Source of the DNA: Wyeomyia smithii
Taxonomy: Eukaryota > Arthropoda > Insecta > Diptera > Culicidae
Length of the DNA stretch: 64,000 nt
Assembly: GCF_029784165.1 (NCBI RefSeq)
Contig: NC_073696.1
Span: forward strand, 262,366,494 to 262,430,493
Reading direction: 5' to 3'
This document shows, one piece after another, positions 33,969-45,794 of the stretch. The stretch's first letter is position 1. Each line of letters opens with the position of its first letter. The notes under the pieces are model-generated. The model saw only the letters and a program-made list of their open reading frames with translations. It ran no database searches and was not told where the DNA came from. The translations under genes were made by a program, and so were the position numbers.

Positions 33969-34360
33969 TATTCACAATGTCAGTATTGCAAATTGTTTCA
34001 CTCAAAAAGACCTAAAAGTCGTTCAAAGATAGTTTAAAGGTGAAAATTGAAATAAAAAAGTTAGAGCGAAAAATGTGTTTTTTCAATATTAATCGGTTAT
34101 TTTTAAAGATAGAATATTTTTTTCAACAAAGTTACTTTAAATTAAGGGAACTATTACATTGTAGAACAACTTTTTCTTCTATCTACAAAAATACCTGATT
34201 TCATCAGAAATTTGGGTCACCCTAATTTTTGATAATTTCAAAATAAGCGCTTTATCATTTGTAACAACTTTATAGAAGAAAGTTTTTCTCTAAAATATTG
34301 CTACAGATCTCTAGACTTAAATTTCTTCCTAAATTTGGTTTCGGGACCATTATGCACTGT
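33969..34360. other. AT-rich, nothing recognised
   Basis: No feature seen. Confidence 0.4.
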
Positions 34361-34466
34361 GGGCTGTCTGCTTTTACTTTGCTTAACTCATCTACCAGCT
34401 GCGAGAGCACGCAAAAATTAACTAGCCACCGTTCACCCACAGACACAAGGGCACACGAATGGATAG
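34361..34466 (-). repeat. Inverted copy of the repeat at 36392-36496
   Basis: About 105 bp, reading on the minus strand as ..GTGTCTGTGGGTGAACGG.. It aligns with 36392-36496 (..GAGTCTGTGGGTGAATGG..). The pair flanks the 1.35-kb repeat at 34988-36329. Confidence 0.55.
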
Positions 34467-34987
34467 CAGCAGTGGGAAGAAAAGAGCTTATTAACTGGTT
34501 ATTTGGATGAATATACTGCCCATAAATGCATAACAGTCCCGTGTTATTTTTCATCACTTTTGAGATAAACCTCAGAAACTTCTTTACATTGAGTGTGCTC
34601 TTGAAAATGTCGAAAAAAATATAAACTTGGGTCAGTGCCGTGTTACAAATAAACGCAAAACAGGACAGGTTTACAACAGAGTTGTAAACAATGAGTAGAA
34701 AACTATAGCAACTTTTATTGAAAGACCAATTAAAGTGTACTAATCGAAAAAACAACAATATTTTTGCATATGAAGGTATTCTGCCATATATATTTACCTC
34801 GGATGAATGTATGTTTTAAATTTTTAGTTTTATGATTGAATCAATAGGAAGAACAAAATCTCTACCTGCGTCCAATGCGTTTTACTCAGTTGTACGTTTT
34901 CCGCAGTGTGACTCTCATGCATTTTTGGGAGTATAGATGCATGCGACCACTCGTGGGCTGATCAGAAGTCAGTTTAAAAAAAAACCT

Positions 34988-36162
34988 AAATTAATCCACC
35001 TAGCGGTCAGACCAAGCCTTTCTCCTTCGTACTTATTATTTGTTAAAATAGATTTACACGAAACCTTCATTTCAGAAAAAAATACCCCTTGATCATATTT
35101 GCTGGATTAATTTATCATTCTAAAATAACAAATCATTGGTAGCAGTGAAACCATACCGAACATTTAAAACATAATCTTCAAACATATATGAACATACATT
35201 AACACATGCGAACAATATGAAATAAATATGTTTCAAATATATGACGCGAATTTTTTTTGATCGTGGGATTATCGAAACGTCACTGTACTCATATATAGGT
35301 TATATGTAGGCTCGATATATTATTCGTTAAAATATAATTTTTGTTTCGATTGTTTATAGTAAGATTTTTTTTCTATATCGAATATGACTTGATTTTCACA
35401 ACTTTTGAACCACGTGTACAATCATAATGATTCGTCAGTTAACCCTTAACTAGCCCGTTCATCTGAAATCAGTATTGTTCAAATCGGGTGTGTAGTTTCT
35501 TGGATAATGATGTTTCGTCATTATCACATTTTGATTCATTACAGGCGAAGTTAAAGTCCAATTACAGTAAAATTTAATAGGGTGTTATAAGGAAGCTAGA
35601 TCTTTCATTTGACACTAATTTTGTGAAAATCGGTTCAACATTCTCTGAGAAAAGTGAGTGAGTTTGAGTAGTCTTCGGAATATTTTTTTTTTTTATAGCT
35701 GGATTTCACATATTTAAACACAACAGGCAAAGTAATAGTCCGATTGCAGAAAAAATCAATAGGGTATCATGGGGAAACTGGACCTTCCATATGACACTGA
35801 TTTTATTAAAATCGGTCCAGCCATCTCTGAGAAACATGAGTGAGATTCAATAGTCTCCGGAACACGCTTCTGTCCATAGCTTTTGAACGACAAGTCCAAT
35901 CTTTATAAAATTCAAAAGTTAAGGGTTTTTTAGGTAGCCCGTTTATTTAGAACCATTTTTATTCAAATCGGTTGTGTAGTTTCTGAGATAATGAAGTTTC
36001 ATAATTTTTACATTTTGATACATAACAGATGAGATTATAATAAATTTCAATAGGATCTTATGAAGTAACTAGAACTTTCATTTACAATTATTTTCATGAA
36101 AATCGGTCCAGCCATCTCTGAGAAAATCGAGTGAGATTGGGAGACCGTTACATACATACATA

Positions 36163-36212
<50 letters not shown>

Positions 36213-36329
36213 GAAAATGCTCAGCTCGTCGAACTAATTCGATTGATATACGAGATTCGACCCTCTGGATTACTTTTATACCTTTGGTTTTTCCAGTGAT
36301 TGCTATGCCTTTCTAGGAGAAAGGCAAAA
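34988..36329. repeat. 1.35-kb interspersed repeat, copy A
   Basis: It begins AATTAATCCACCTAGCGG and ends TTTCTAGGAGAAAGGCAAAA. Copy B at 57842-59221 is collinear. Three internal modules share AATCGG..CA.CCATCTCTGAGAAA..GAGTGAG (near 35630, 35812 and 36102). The 3' part carries a (CA)n tract. GCCTTTCTC near the left end and GAGAAAGGC at the right end form a 9-bp inverted pair. No coding capacity. I do not know the family name. Confidence 0.7.
36151..36212. repeat. (CATA)/(CA)n microsatellite
   Basis: CATACATACA followed by about 20 CA units, inside copy A of the 1.35-kb repeat. Confidence 0.9.
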
Positions 36330-36391
36330 CAAATCTTTTGATCGTTTCTAAAAGAACTGACTCTTCCGATGAACTTTTGATCAGCTGCGAG

Positions 36392-36496
36392 ATATCCATT
36401 CATGTGCCTTTGAGTCTGTGGGTGAATGGTGGCAAGTGATTTTTTGCTTGCTCTCGCGGTTGGTGGATAGGTTATGCATAACAGAAGCAGACAGCC
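36392..36496 (+). repeat. Partner of the repeat at 34361-34466
   Basis: About 105 bp, roughly 80% similar to the reverse complement of 34361-34466, including CTGTGGGTGAA and GCAGACAGCC landmarks. Confidence 0.55.
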
Positions 36497-37095
36497 GGTG
36501 GCAGCTGGTTGCTGTAAGTTCTATTGTAGTTGCGCACAACTTTGCGCTTGGTAAAAGGAATGTAAAGCTTTCACATGGCTCTCGCTTGTGGTATCTGATC
36601 AATAAAATCAGTTTTCAGCTTTTTACCTGAAGTAAGGGATAAGTTACCGCTTTTTAAAAAGAGAAGAACTAGCTCTCTGGATCAGTTCGCGAGCGGATTG
36701 CCCACCTCTCCTCAATATGGGTATTTGTGTTATCGTGATGATACATAGAAGCCAACAATCGACCTGACACCATTTTAAATTGTTCTACTTCCGGTTTGTG
36801 GAAACAGCCAAAAATGGCCGAATTTTATACACTATTGATGTGACTTCGCAATATCCAACTTTTGCATGCACATAAACTCTTTTAACAGCACAAAATGACG
36901 TTTTCAGTTAAAAAAAATTAAGGAATTTTTTACGAAATTGTTTCCCTGCCTCATGTGTCCTGAGGGAGTTTAGAGAGTGTAAATTTATTAGATCACACCT
37001 ATTAAAGAAATAGTACAGTTCATGTATTTGCTTATACGACACGAGTATTCTAATGAATACCATGATTCTACAAAATTGCACGATAAAAATCTCCA
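36497..37095. other. Intronic with one dispersed CTTCCGGT unit
   Basis: 36750-36850 resembles the units of the 29930-30245 tandem repeat. Nothing else recognised. Confidence 0.4.
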
Positions 37096-37685
37096 GGTGA
37101 AACGGGACGGAATCTGAGCATGAGAGAACCGATGGCTTCCTCCTGCATACTACCGCATTTCGGGAATGCCTCATACAATATTATTAGTTTTTCAACAAAC
37201 CTGCAATTATTTATTGTGAAACTGCCAAACTAGCTTCAGAGCACCTAATTTAATCAGTTTGCACCTTTGGTTTCATCTTGAAATCTTCGAAACGTTCCAA
37301 TCTTGCTATTTTTCACATCACTATTTCATCTCTCTCGGTGTTGTTTATATTTTCGCGGTAGCGACAAGAACATTTTCCACAAATACTGGCACGTAAGAGT
37401 CGCGTAATCACTCAAAATAAGTATACTTTTTTCTTTACTTTCCATTGAAGTGTGGCGCCGTGCGAAATTCCGGTTTCTGTTTTTTTTCGAGTTTCAAGTC
37501 AACTGCGTGTGTCAAATTTTGCTCCCGTGTTGTCAGCGCTGCCAACAGCAGGCTGCGCTAGCATATAGAAATGTTCAAATGGTTACGATTCTGTTGAATT
37601 TTATGGCATCAAAAATATTAAAAATTTGGTAACCATGTACTTTTAACAATGATAAAATAATGCTTGGATTCCGTCCCATTTCACC
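37096..37685. mobile_element. MITE with 19-bp ends
   Basis: GGTGAAACGGGACGGAATC (37096) and GATTCCGTCCCATTTCACC (to 37685) are inverted repeats, 18 of 19 matching. The interior is non-coding. Confidence 0.6.
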
Positions 37686-38610
37686 AAATATCAAAAAACA
37701 TCAATACCAATACCAGTGTAGGTTAGGGTGGCAATGTATGGAAAAAATGTCATTGTCGAATTTGAAAAACCGAACACTCAAATTATTTACATGTGCAAAA
37801 TTTTAGCTTAATCAGTCATGATTACATGGATTGTAATACATGAATTAAACGCAGATCGTGTCGCATCGAGTTTATTGATGGGTTGAAATACAGAATTAGA
37901 GTTTATTGATGCTAACTTAACAAAAAAAATCGAATTGACTGAGTCAAGTGCCTATTGATGACAAAAACATTTTTAGACTTAGTGACCTATTACAGAAGAC
38001 GAGACGAGCGAGTTGCTCGCCTTGTCTTCAGTGATAGGGCCCTTAAATTTTAAAATGTCCAGAAAACAGACGTTTATAGAGAGTTAATCACTATGAGATT
38101 TATGTTTTGAAATTACCACTAGAATCATTTTACATAGTCGAAATCTGTTTGTTTCTGAAAAATGTCAGAATAAGTTCAAAGAATGAGCGTAAAATCACAC
38201 AAAACATTCCATCAATCAATCACGTAAATACTCGGTAACTAAATTTGATAGCCGTTCGTAGAAAGAATAGCTTTCCTCTCTTGAACCGACTACCGCTTAC
38301 ATTGAAAGCCAGTCTATAAGCCGAGGCTTACCATTTAGAAAGGTATGTCCAAGTAGATCACCTCCACGCAAATTAGTCGAGCGGTTGGGGTTTCGAAATT
38401 TGTAATAATCGCTGATAAATTCTATGACAAAAATTCAGCTCTGCAAAGGCATAAGGCACAGCAGAGTTACTTTTTGTTACAGATTGAAATTTCTTGCCAG
38501 CCATTGGAGGACAAACTAGTTTCAACTGTCGGGCAGAGACGAAAAAATCGAAGCAATTGTTCATCATTTTCATTAAACAAACAAATATTTCTCCGTTTCT
38601 GTTTTCGCAG
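37686..38610. other. End of intron 3, contains a compact hairpin
   Basis: At 37985-38038 an imperfect hairpin of about 54 nt forms (GAAGACGAG pairing with CTTGTCTTC, GAGC pairing with GCTC). Otherwise nothing recognised up to the acceptor TTTTCGCAG at 38610. Confidence 0.4.
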
Positions 38611-40300
38611 CGAATACGACAGCAACGTGATCACGATCTGCAACATACGTGACCCGACGACGTCCATCGTGCTCTCCAAGCAGTACACAGACACGGTGGG
38701 ATCTCGGTGGCGCTTGAATGTGTACCCCAAGGGCAACAACACCAGCTACCGCTATCTAAGCACATATGTCGAACTGTGTGACGGTATCGCAGGAAGGTAA
38801 CGATTTCATTTTGTCTTACTGGGGGAGGATGCTGTGAATGTAGATTTCCCTTCCTCTCGTACAAAACAGGTACCAGTACATAGTGGAGCTACTAAACGAT
38901 GACCCCCATCGGCAGGTGAAGTTCCAATCGGAGGATCACTTTCGAGTTGGTGAGATCCGTGGCTATCAAAAATTTATTCGGGTCAAACGGGTCCTGGAGG
39001 AAGGCTATCTGAACGAGGATGGTTCCATCTACATTCGGCTGTCGATTAGACCGGCCACGTTGGCCTTGCGCTGCCAGTACCAGGAGGAATACCAGACACT
39101 CAAGGAGGAAAAGATACTGTTTCAATTCAACAGCCAGTTGAGTCAGCATCTGACGCGAATTCGTAATCTACGGGAGGAAAATACCGCCCTCCAAACGATA
39201 GCATATCCGGAGTATAATTCGAACATCTTCGTAATGCGAAATTTTTCCAGTCTAAGGCAGAGTAATGAGGATATTTGTTCGGACAACAGTTACGATGATC
39301 TTGGCTGTTGCTGGCGGCTGATAGTGTATGCTAATGGGGATAAGGATGGACGGGACGAGTGGTTGAGTGTGTATTTGCGTCTACTGGAAGGAATTCCCGG
39401 AAGGTGAGACGGTTTGCGCGGTAGATGGGTTCATTTTTTCAGATAACTTTGCTTTTCAGCTACGATTATTGCGTCGAGCTGCTGCACAATGACGAAACTA
39501 AGACGGTTAAAATGGAGGGAACGGAAACGTTCGAGATACAGGAGCGTTTCGGTTGGGCCCGTTTCGCCCGACTGGATATGATCTGTGCAAATGGATACGT
39601 CAACGAGGAACATGATGCACTGTACTTCCGCTTTTCACTCAGGCCACCAAATTACAAGGCAAAGTGCGAATACCAGCAGCTGGTGCGGTTGGACGTCAAG
39701 CGGGAGAACGAATTGTTGAAACGGTAGGTTGTGAATATTTTTTTACAACATTAACTCGTATTAAACTAACTCGTACTATCCAGAGAACTGATACCGGAGT
39801 TCAACACCATCACCTATACGATGAAGAACTTTTCCGAGCTACAGCAGAAGGATGGTTTCGTTTATTCTGATCCACTCTGCGATGATTTGGGTTTCACGTG
39901 GCGTCTGCTGATCTACTCCAACGGACACAACGAAGGCAGGGGAAACCAACTGAGCGTTTATTTGATACTGTTCGAGGGCGTCTCCGGAAGGTAAGTGATA
40001 ACTTAACACTCTGGAAGGGGTTATTCATACCGCTTTTTCGCTAGCCGCTTCGAGTACCGGGTGGAACTGGTGCACCAGAACCCGACGGCCAACATCAAGA
40101 TGGAAGGTGTGAACGTGTTCAAACTGAAGAAAATCTGGGGCTGGCCGCAGTACATCCACCACGAGCGGCTCCGACAGGAGGGCTACCTGAGCGAGGACGA
40201 TTCGCTCGAGTTTCGACTGTCGATTTGCCCCCCGGACATCAAACTAAAGTGCGAATATCAGCAGGAGTTCATTAAAAAGCTTAAGGAAAATCAAAAGTAG
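38611..40300 (+). CDS. TRIM37: TRIM37-like E3 ubiquitin ligase, exons 4-8 (MATH2, MATH3, MATH4)
   Basis: Continuation of the same gene: exons 38611-38796, 38870-39403, 39460-39723, 39784-39990 and 40045-40300, all GT..AG. With exons 1-3 the coding total is 3252 nt, exactly 1084 codons including TAG, and every junction keeps frame. The exons encode three more MATH (TRAF-like) domains: MATH2 about residues 602-730 (SRWRLNVYPKG; YQYIVELLND), MATH3 about 770-915 (CCWRLIVYANGD; YDYCVELLHND), MATH4 about 932-1070 (FTWRLLIYSNG; FEYRVELVHQN). Each ends in a charged segment, and MATH2-3 are joined by a short coiled coil. MATH domains bind substrates. Vertebrate TRIM37 has only one plus a long acidic tail that is absent here. 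The stop overlaps a donor-like GTAGGT at 40297, but an AATAAA 45 bp later supports termination here. Confidence 0.88.
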
Positions 40301-40344
40301 GTTACGTGTGAGGTGGGTTTATTGCGATGTGGAACGAGAAAGAA

Positions 40345-40350
40345 AATAAA
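40345..40350 (+). terminator. Poly(A) signal of the TRIM37-like gene
   Basis: AATAAA 45 bases after the TAG stop, repeated in an overlapping AATAAATAAAT. It supports the end of the transcript here. Confidence 0.6.
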
Positions 40351-42786
40351 TAAATTTAGAGGATGATGAGTGCGAACGAGTGAAAAAGGAACGCTCAACG
40401 TGGGCATGGTTTAGTGAAGAGTTTAAACATGGGTAAAAACCATGACGTGTGACGTGAAAAACATGAACTGGTGACACGGGGAGTTGAGTAAATTGCAAAA
40501 AATAGAATAAGTTTTGATGGCAGGAAGCGCGGAAGGAAAAGAAAGGAACTAAAATGGTAAATGTGTGGAAACATGCTTTCCTCGGTTGCGTGTCAGCTCA
40601 ACCGGAGCGGTTGCTAGAACGCTTATTAATAGCGAGAAAACGAAGGAAATTAAAAAACGTTAGTAACAGACAGGGTGGGGGTGGATTGCCATTCGTTTAC
40701 AACGGAAGCGTGCAGAATTCAGGGATTTTGCGAGATCTTATTGACGTACGAAGCTGTTATTTCCACCTTCGTTTACTTTCTCCGCGTCGATTGCCAAGAA
40801 AATGGGCCATGTCTTCATTTGTTCATATGCAGATACACCTTTTATTTTTGAATTGATCAGTTGAATTGATAAACTTTTACGTAAGCCGCTTACTGCCCGG
40901 GAAAATGCGCTACGGAGAGAATGTGACACCGCGATGAAACAAAGTCATGTGCCATACCGGCTCGAGAGGAAATGCTACAAGGACGGAAAATGAATAATTT
41001 TATACACTCCTGAAACTCTTCTGTTCAATATGAGCGCAAGCTACCACAAGTCGGATGGCAGTAGTGTGAATTTTTTTTTTTATCATCTTTTTTTTTTTAT
41101 CATCTATTTTTTTTTTTTTTTTTTGCTAAATAAATTCACGAGAGCCAGGCGATAATTCATGAAACATTTGTTGATAGATACATAATGCTCGATTCTACAG
41201 CCACACGATACAGCTAACACTCATGTCAGAATCATCTGTTAGGTTCAATTTACGTTTAATTATTGCGGTTTTAATAGCAGAGATGAGAACAAAACTCTAT
41301 TTGCGAACCAATTGCTTCAAGCGATGTATTTTCTTTCGACGGTAGTTCGTCTTCTTATACAAAAAAAAAAACGCAAATCTTTATGCTTACTTTTTTACTG
41401 TAGATGAAGAGAAAATGATCCGCAAACAACTTGCGTGAAATCCACAAATATGTTCAGGCAAACGGTTCTGCAAGTGTTTTAGTCCGATTATATTTTTATT
41501 GTAATGCGAATAATTTTTTGAGAAGCGAAAGAAATTCCTATACGAAAATAAAGAGTGATTTTGATTCAAACCGTTTCGGTTATTGTTTTATTTTACGTTC
41601 AACAAATCTTTTACGTTACCCTGTTTTTATCGTATAAAGCACCGATTGTCAATCAGAATAGATTACTTATCAAATTTGCCTCACATAAAAAAATAAGTGT
41701 GCGCATGCTCGAGAAGGCATTTCAACGCACCAGAAATTACGTTGCAATGCGATAGTTTTATATTCCATCAAAATAAATAGTAGACGAATTTGCAACTCTG
41801 AAACTATTTTATATTAAGCGCCTCCTCTTCATACATATTTGAAACAGAAAAACCTTTGTTAGTAGCTTTACTACTAAGACAAACATTAAATTTAGCTAAT
41901 TAACTTTCTCAGTAAACATCAAACCCAAGAAACTGTTTGAAATTGGAGAACAAAGAGATTCAAGCGGAAGTTCTCAGATATCATGAAACTCATGCCAGCA
42001 TATAAATTCGTGTATTTTAAAAAAAAATCACGATAATTTCCCTAAGCGAAAAGAGAAAACAAGAACTCAAAAAATACGCTTTTTGCTAATTGTCTTCGTT
42101 GTCAAGGTTTAAAAATATATCAACTTTATCCATTCTGATTTGAGGCATTTGAAAATACTTTGATATTTCTCCAAATAGAGAAATTTACCGATAATACAAG
42201 ATGATTCTAGTTCTCTTGTTGCTCCCCGCACATCCTACACATACAAGCAAACAAGACATAACGGTCATCAACACACGCTACCGGCACGTTTATAATTATT
42301 AGCAGTGGCGACAGAACCGGACAAAATTTTTCTCACATGTCCAGATATGTTCAGCAATGCTGTTCAGTCCACCGGTTGGTCCGTTTGCTGTGGAACGCTG
42401 CGATTGAATGAGTTGCCTGATCAGTCTTGCTGCGCTGAAATTAGCTACTACTTTGTCCGCTGCAGGTCGAGCCAGTTTCCAGTGAGAGTCAACCGTCCTC
42501 TTGCTGCAGTAATCGGTTATACAATGAAGACTAAATTTCAGCAAGCTAGGGCTTTTATGCGTGACTGCTGATAGTAATGAGCAAGTCGCAGCACAAAAAA
42601 TCGTAAATTAGTAAATGGTAAGACATTCTCGATAGCTGACTTGACCGCGGTTGAGAAATGAATTCATAGAAAAGCAAGAACTCAATTATACACTTTTTGT
42701 GTAGTTGTTATCGCTGTTATAAAAGTTTTTGTAAGTGACAGAAAAATATATTAATTTCATCAATCATATTTGCAGCATTTGAAAAT
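40351..42786. other. Intergenic with T-rich simple repeat and a direct repeat
   Basis: 41071-41124 is a T-run microsatellite interrupted by ATCATC. About 42045-42165 and 42668-42790 are similar in direct orientation (AACAAGAACTCAA.. and ..GCATTTGAAAAT..CTTTG). The second copy abuts the 5' end of the Juan-like element. No gene recognised. Confidence 0.4.
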
Positions 42787-45000
42787 GCTTTGGTTATAAA
42801 TTATTTTAAAGGTGATTTACAAAAACTCACCAGAAATCGTTCGAAATTTTTTATAATCGGCGATTTTAACGCTAAACATCGTTCATGGAATAATTCTCAA
42901 AGTAATTCCAATGGCGAAATTTTATTGAATGATTGTTCTTCAGGATACTATTCTATGTTGTCTCCGAATAGTCCTACATGCTTTTCTTCTGTAAGAAACC
43001 CTTCAACAATTGATTTGGTGCTAACAGATCAAAGTCTTGTATGTAGTGATTTGATCACACATGCTTACTTTGATTCTGACCATCTTACAATAACTTTTTC
43101 TTTATCACATGAATCAGTTTTAAACCCTATGAGCTCTGTTTTTCATTATGACAAGGCTAATTGGGAAAGATACAAAACTCATATTAAGAGAAATTTCAAT
43201 AATGAGCTTGATTTGCAAAACGAAGTGAATATTGATTCCGCTTTGGAAGCATTAAAATGTGCAATTGTTGATGCCAGGAATTATTCGGTTCCAAAGGCTC
43301 AAGTGAAATTTGATTCACCAATAATTGACGAAAATCTTCAACTTCTGATTCGTTTGAAAAATGTCCGCAGACGTCAACATCAACGTTCTCGTGACCCTGT
43401 TTTAAAAACTATTTATGAAGATTTATATAAAGAGATTAAACATTGATTTACTCTTCTGAGAAATCAAAATTTTGAGACTAAAGTTGAAAAATTGAAACCA
43501 TATTCAAAACCTTTTTGGAAGCTGTCGAAGATTCTTAAGAAACCTTCGAAGCCTATTCCAGTTTTAAAAGATGGTGAACGTTTTCTTGTATCCAATGAAC
43601 AAAAGGCTCAAAGATTTGCTCAGCAGTTTGAGAGTGTTCATAACTCAAATTTGAATTTTGTGAGTCCAATTGAAATTATGGAAAAATGCAAAAATTACTC
43701 CCATTTTAAAACCGGATAAGAACCCAGCTGAAGTTTCAAGTTATCGACCAATCAGTTTGCTTTCTTCAATAAGTAAACTGTTTGAGAGAATTATTCTTAA
43801 CAGAATGATGTCACACATCAACGAAAATTCAATTTTTGCAAATGAACAGTTTGGATTTCGCCATGGGCATTCCACAACTCATCAATTGCTCAGAGTTACT
43901 AATATGATGCTGCTCTTTTAGACATAGAAAAAGCATTTGACAGTGTTTGGCATAAAGGTTTGATTGCGAAATTGCAAACTTTTAATTTTCCAATTTTCCT
44001 AATCAAAATTTTAAAAAATTATCTTACTAATCGAACTCTGCAGTTGTCTATCAGAATTCAAAATCTGATAGATTTCCTGTCAGAGCAGGTGTACCTCAAG
44101 GTTCAGTCTTGGGTCCAGTCCTGTACAACATATTCACTTCAGATCTTCCTGATTTGCCTCCAGGATGCACAAAGTCATTGTTCTGCGATGACACAAGCAT
44201 TTCCGCAAAAGGAAAAAGTCTTCGTGTCATAAGCAGTCGACTGCAGAAAAGTTTAGATATTTTTTCTTCCTACTTGCAAAAGTGGAAAATCTCTCCCAAT
44301 GCTTCTAAAACTCAAATGATAATTTTTCCGCATGAGCCTAGGGCTTCTTTCCTCAAGCCAAACAATAATCACGTTGTCAAGATGAATGGGGTTATTTTAA
44401 GTTGGTCTGACAAGGTTAAGTACTTGGGACTAATTTATGATAAAAAACTTATTTTCAAAGAGCACATTGAGAGTATACAAGCCAAGTGCATCAAATGTAC
44501 GAGATGTTTATATCCTCTCATTAACAGGAATTCTAAACTTTGTTTAAAGAACGAACTTTTTATTTAGAAACAAATTTTTAAATCAGCAATGCTTTATGCT
44601 GTACCGATCTGGTCAAGTTGCTGTTCAACAAGGAAGAAAACGCTCCAAAGGATTCAGAATAAAATTCTGAAAATGATTTTGAAGCGTCCTCCTTGGTTTG
44701 GTACCCTCGAATTACATAGACTTACTGGTGTTGAACCATTAGAAGCTATGTCAAATAAAATTATTAACAATTTTCGACAAAAATCGTTGCAATCCTCAAT
44801 TGCTACGATAAGCTCTCTTTATAGCCAATAAGTTAGCAATTAAGTTAGTTGTAAGTTTACTTCCCCTTTTCTGACAAGTAGGTTTAAATCCCTACGAATG
44901 ATAAGTCCTAATTGCGAAAGCAAACAAATCCTAACAATTAAAATTACAAATTTCTAACAGTGTTGAGAAGTCACCATTTGTGATTGGACACACATACTCA
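42787..45000 (+). mobile_element. Juan-like non-LTR retrotransposon, 5'-truncated and frameshifted
   Basis: Endonuclease part 42790-43443: FFIIGDFNAKHRSWNN and DSDHLTITFS, the GDFN and SDH catalytic motifs. The RT part follows with several shifts and stops: SSYRPISLLSSISKLFERII; IEKAFDSVWHKGLI; VLGPVLYNIFTSDLPDL; LFCDDTSISAKGKSLRV (FCDD in place of the usual YADD); YLGLIYDKKLIFKEHIES; AMLYAVPIWSSCC. The C-terminus ends SSIATISSLYSQ at 44831. The 3' UTR, with TTGCGAAAGCAAAC and AACAATTAAAATTAC, runs to about 45000. The order and wording match Juan elements of Aedes/Culex. Stops at 43444 and 43919 and shifts near 43720 make it inactive. Confidence 0.85.
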
Positions 45001-45560
45001 TTATTTACTAATATTTATCATAAATACCTAAGCTACTAACAAATCCCCCCTTAAAAAAAAGCTCTGGGGTGTTGGGAGGGTTTTTGTCCTTAGGTACAAA
45101 TTGGACGATGTTGACCGCATGCCACTTCAGGGCCTTTTTGCCGTAGTGACTTAAGGTCCAATCCGGCCAGAACAGCACGGAACCCGTGTGCTGCTGCAGA
45201 AAGGCAAGAGTCGTCTTTGGAGGCACTCGTTGACGTAAACTTCAACTTTATCTGCCACATCTCGGATCGATAAATTTGTCGTGTATGTCATCTTCACCGT
45301 TTTAGTCGGGATGTGATTACCTCCACTTCTAGGTTTCCGAGTTGTGGTCCACCTCTGGCCATACACTCTAATCTCTTCAGACACCGTCGTTTGAAGAAAA
45401 TTGAGCTTTTTCGCTAACTGATTTTACGACAAAAGTGAAAATTCTTGGTGCGCGTGCAGAATTGTTAAATGCTGTTCCTCTTGCGTGGAAGCCGTTTTGA
45501 CAACTGAAGAGTGTGCGCCAAAAATAAAGTAGGCACATTATTCTACACACCTGTGTCAAC
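45000..45560 (-). pseudogene. Mariner/Tc1-family transposase relic
   Basis: On the minus strand, GGNHIPTKTVKMTYTTNLSI with RDVADKVEVYV (HTH linker region) joins directly to CLQRRLLPFC, then VLFWPDWTLSHYGKKAL and FVPKDKNPPNTPEL (the second catalytic Asp block and after). The middle of the protein is deleted. It lies immediately 3' of the Juan-like element. Confidence 0.6.
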
Positions 45561-45794
45561 AAAAATAGGGGTTTCCATTTATTTAAAATAATTGATCATG
45601 GGTTTAATGCTGCGTTGAAGCTAAGCACTTTTTGGTCGTTCCACCCTTTAATAATAAAAATATTTTTTTCTGCCAGACCAAAAATGGTTGTTGCCCGTTT
45701 TTATGGAACTGCACAAGGGTATTAAAAAAATGTTAGGACACTACTTGAGCTGTCCATCCGAAACACATTACTGTTAATTAGAGCGCTCATAGTC
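45561..45794. other. Spacer between two mariner relics
   Basis: AT-rich. Nothing else recognised. Confidence 0.35.

Noticed and set aside
36131..36316. ORF with a Thr-His repeat
   Set aside because: Produced by the CA microsatellite.
37985..38038. pre-miRNA-like hairpin
   Set aside because: Arms are short and imperfect, with a GC-rich tip; nothing distinguishes it from a repeat tip without small-RNA data.
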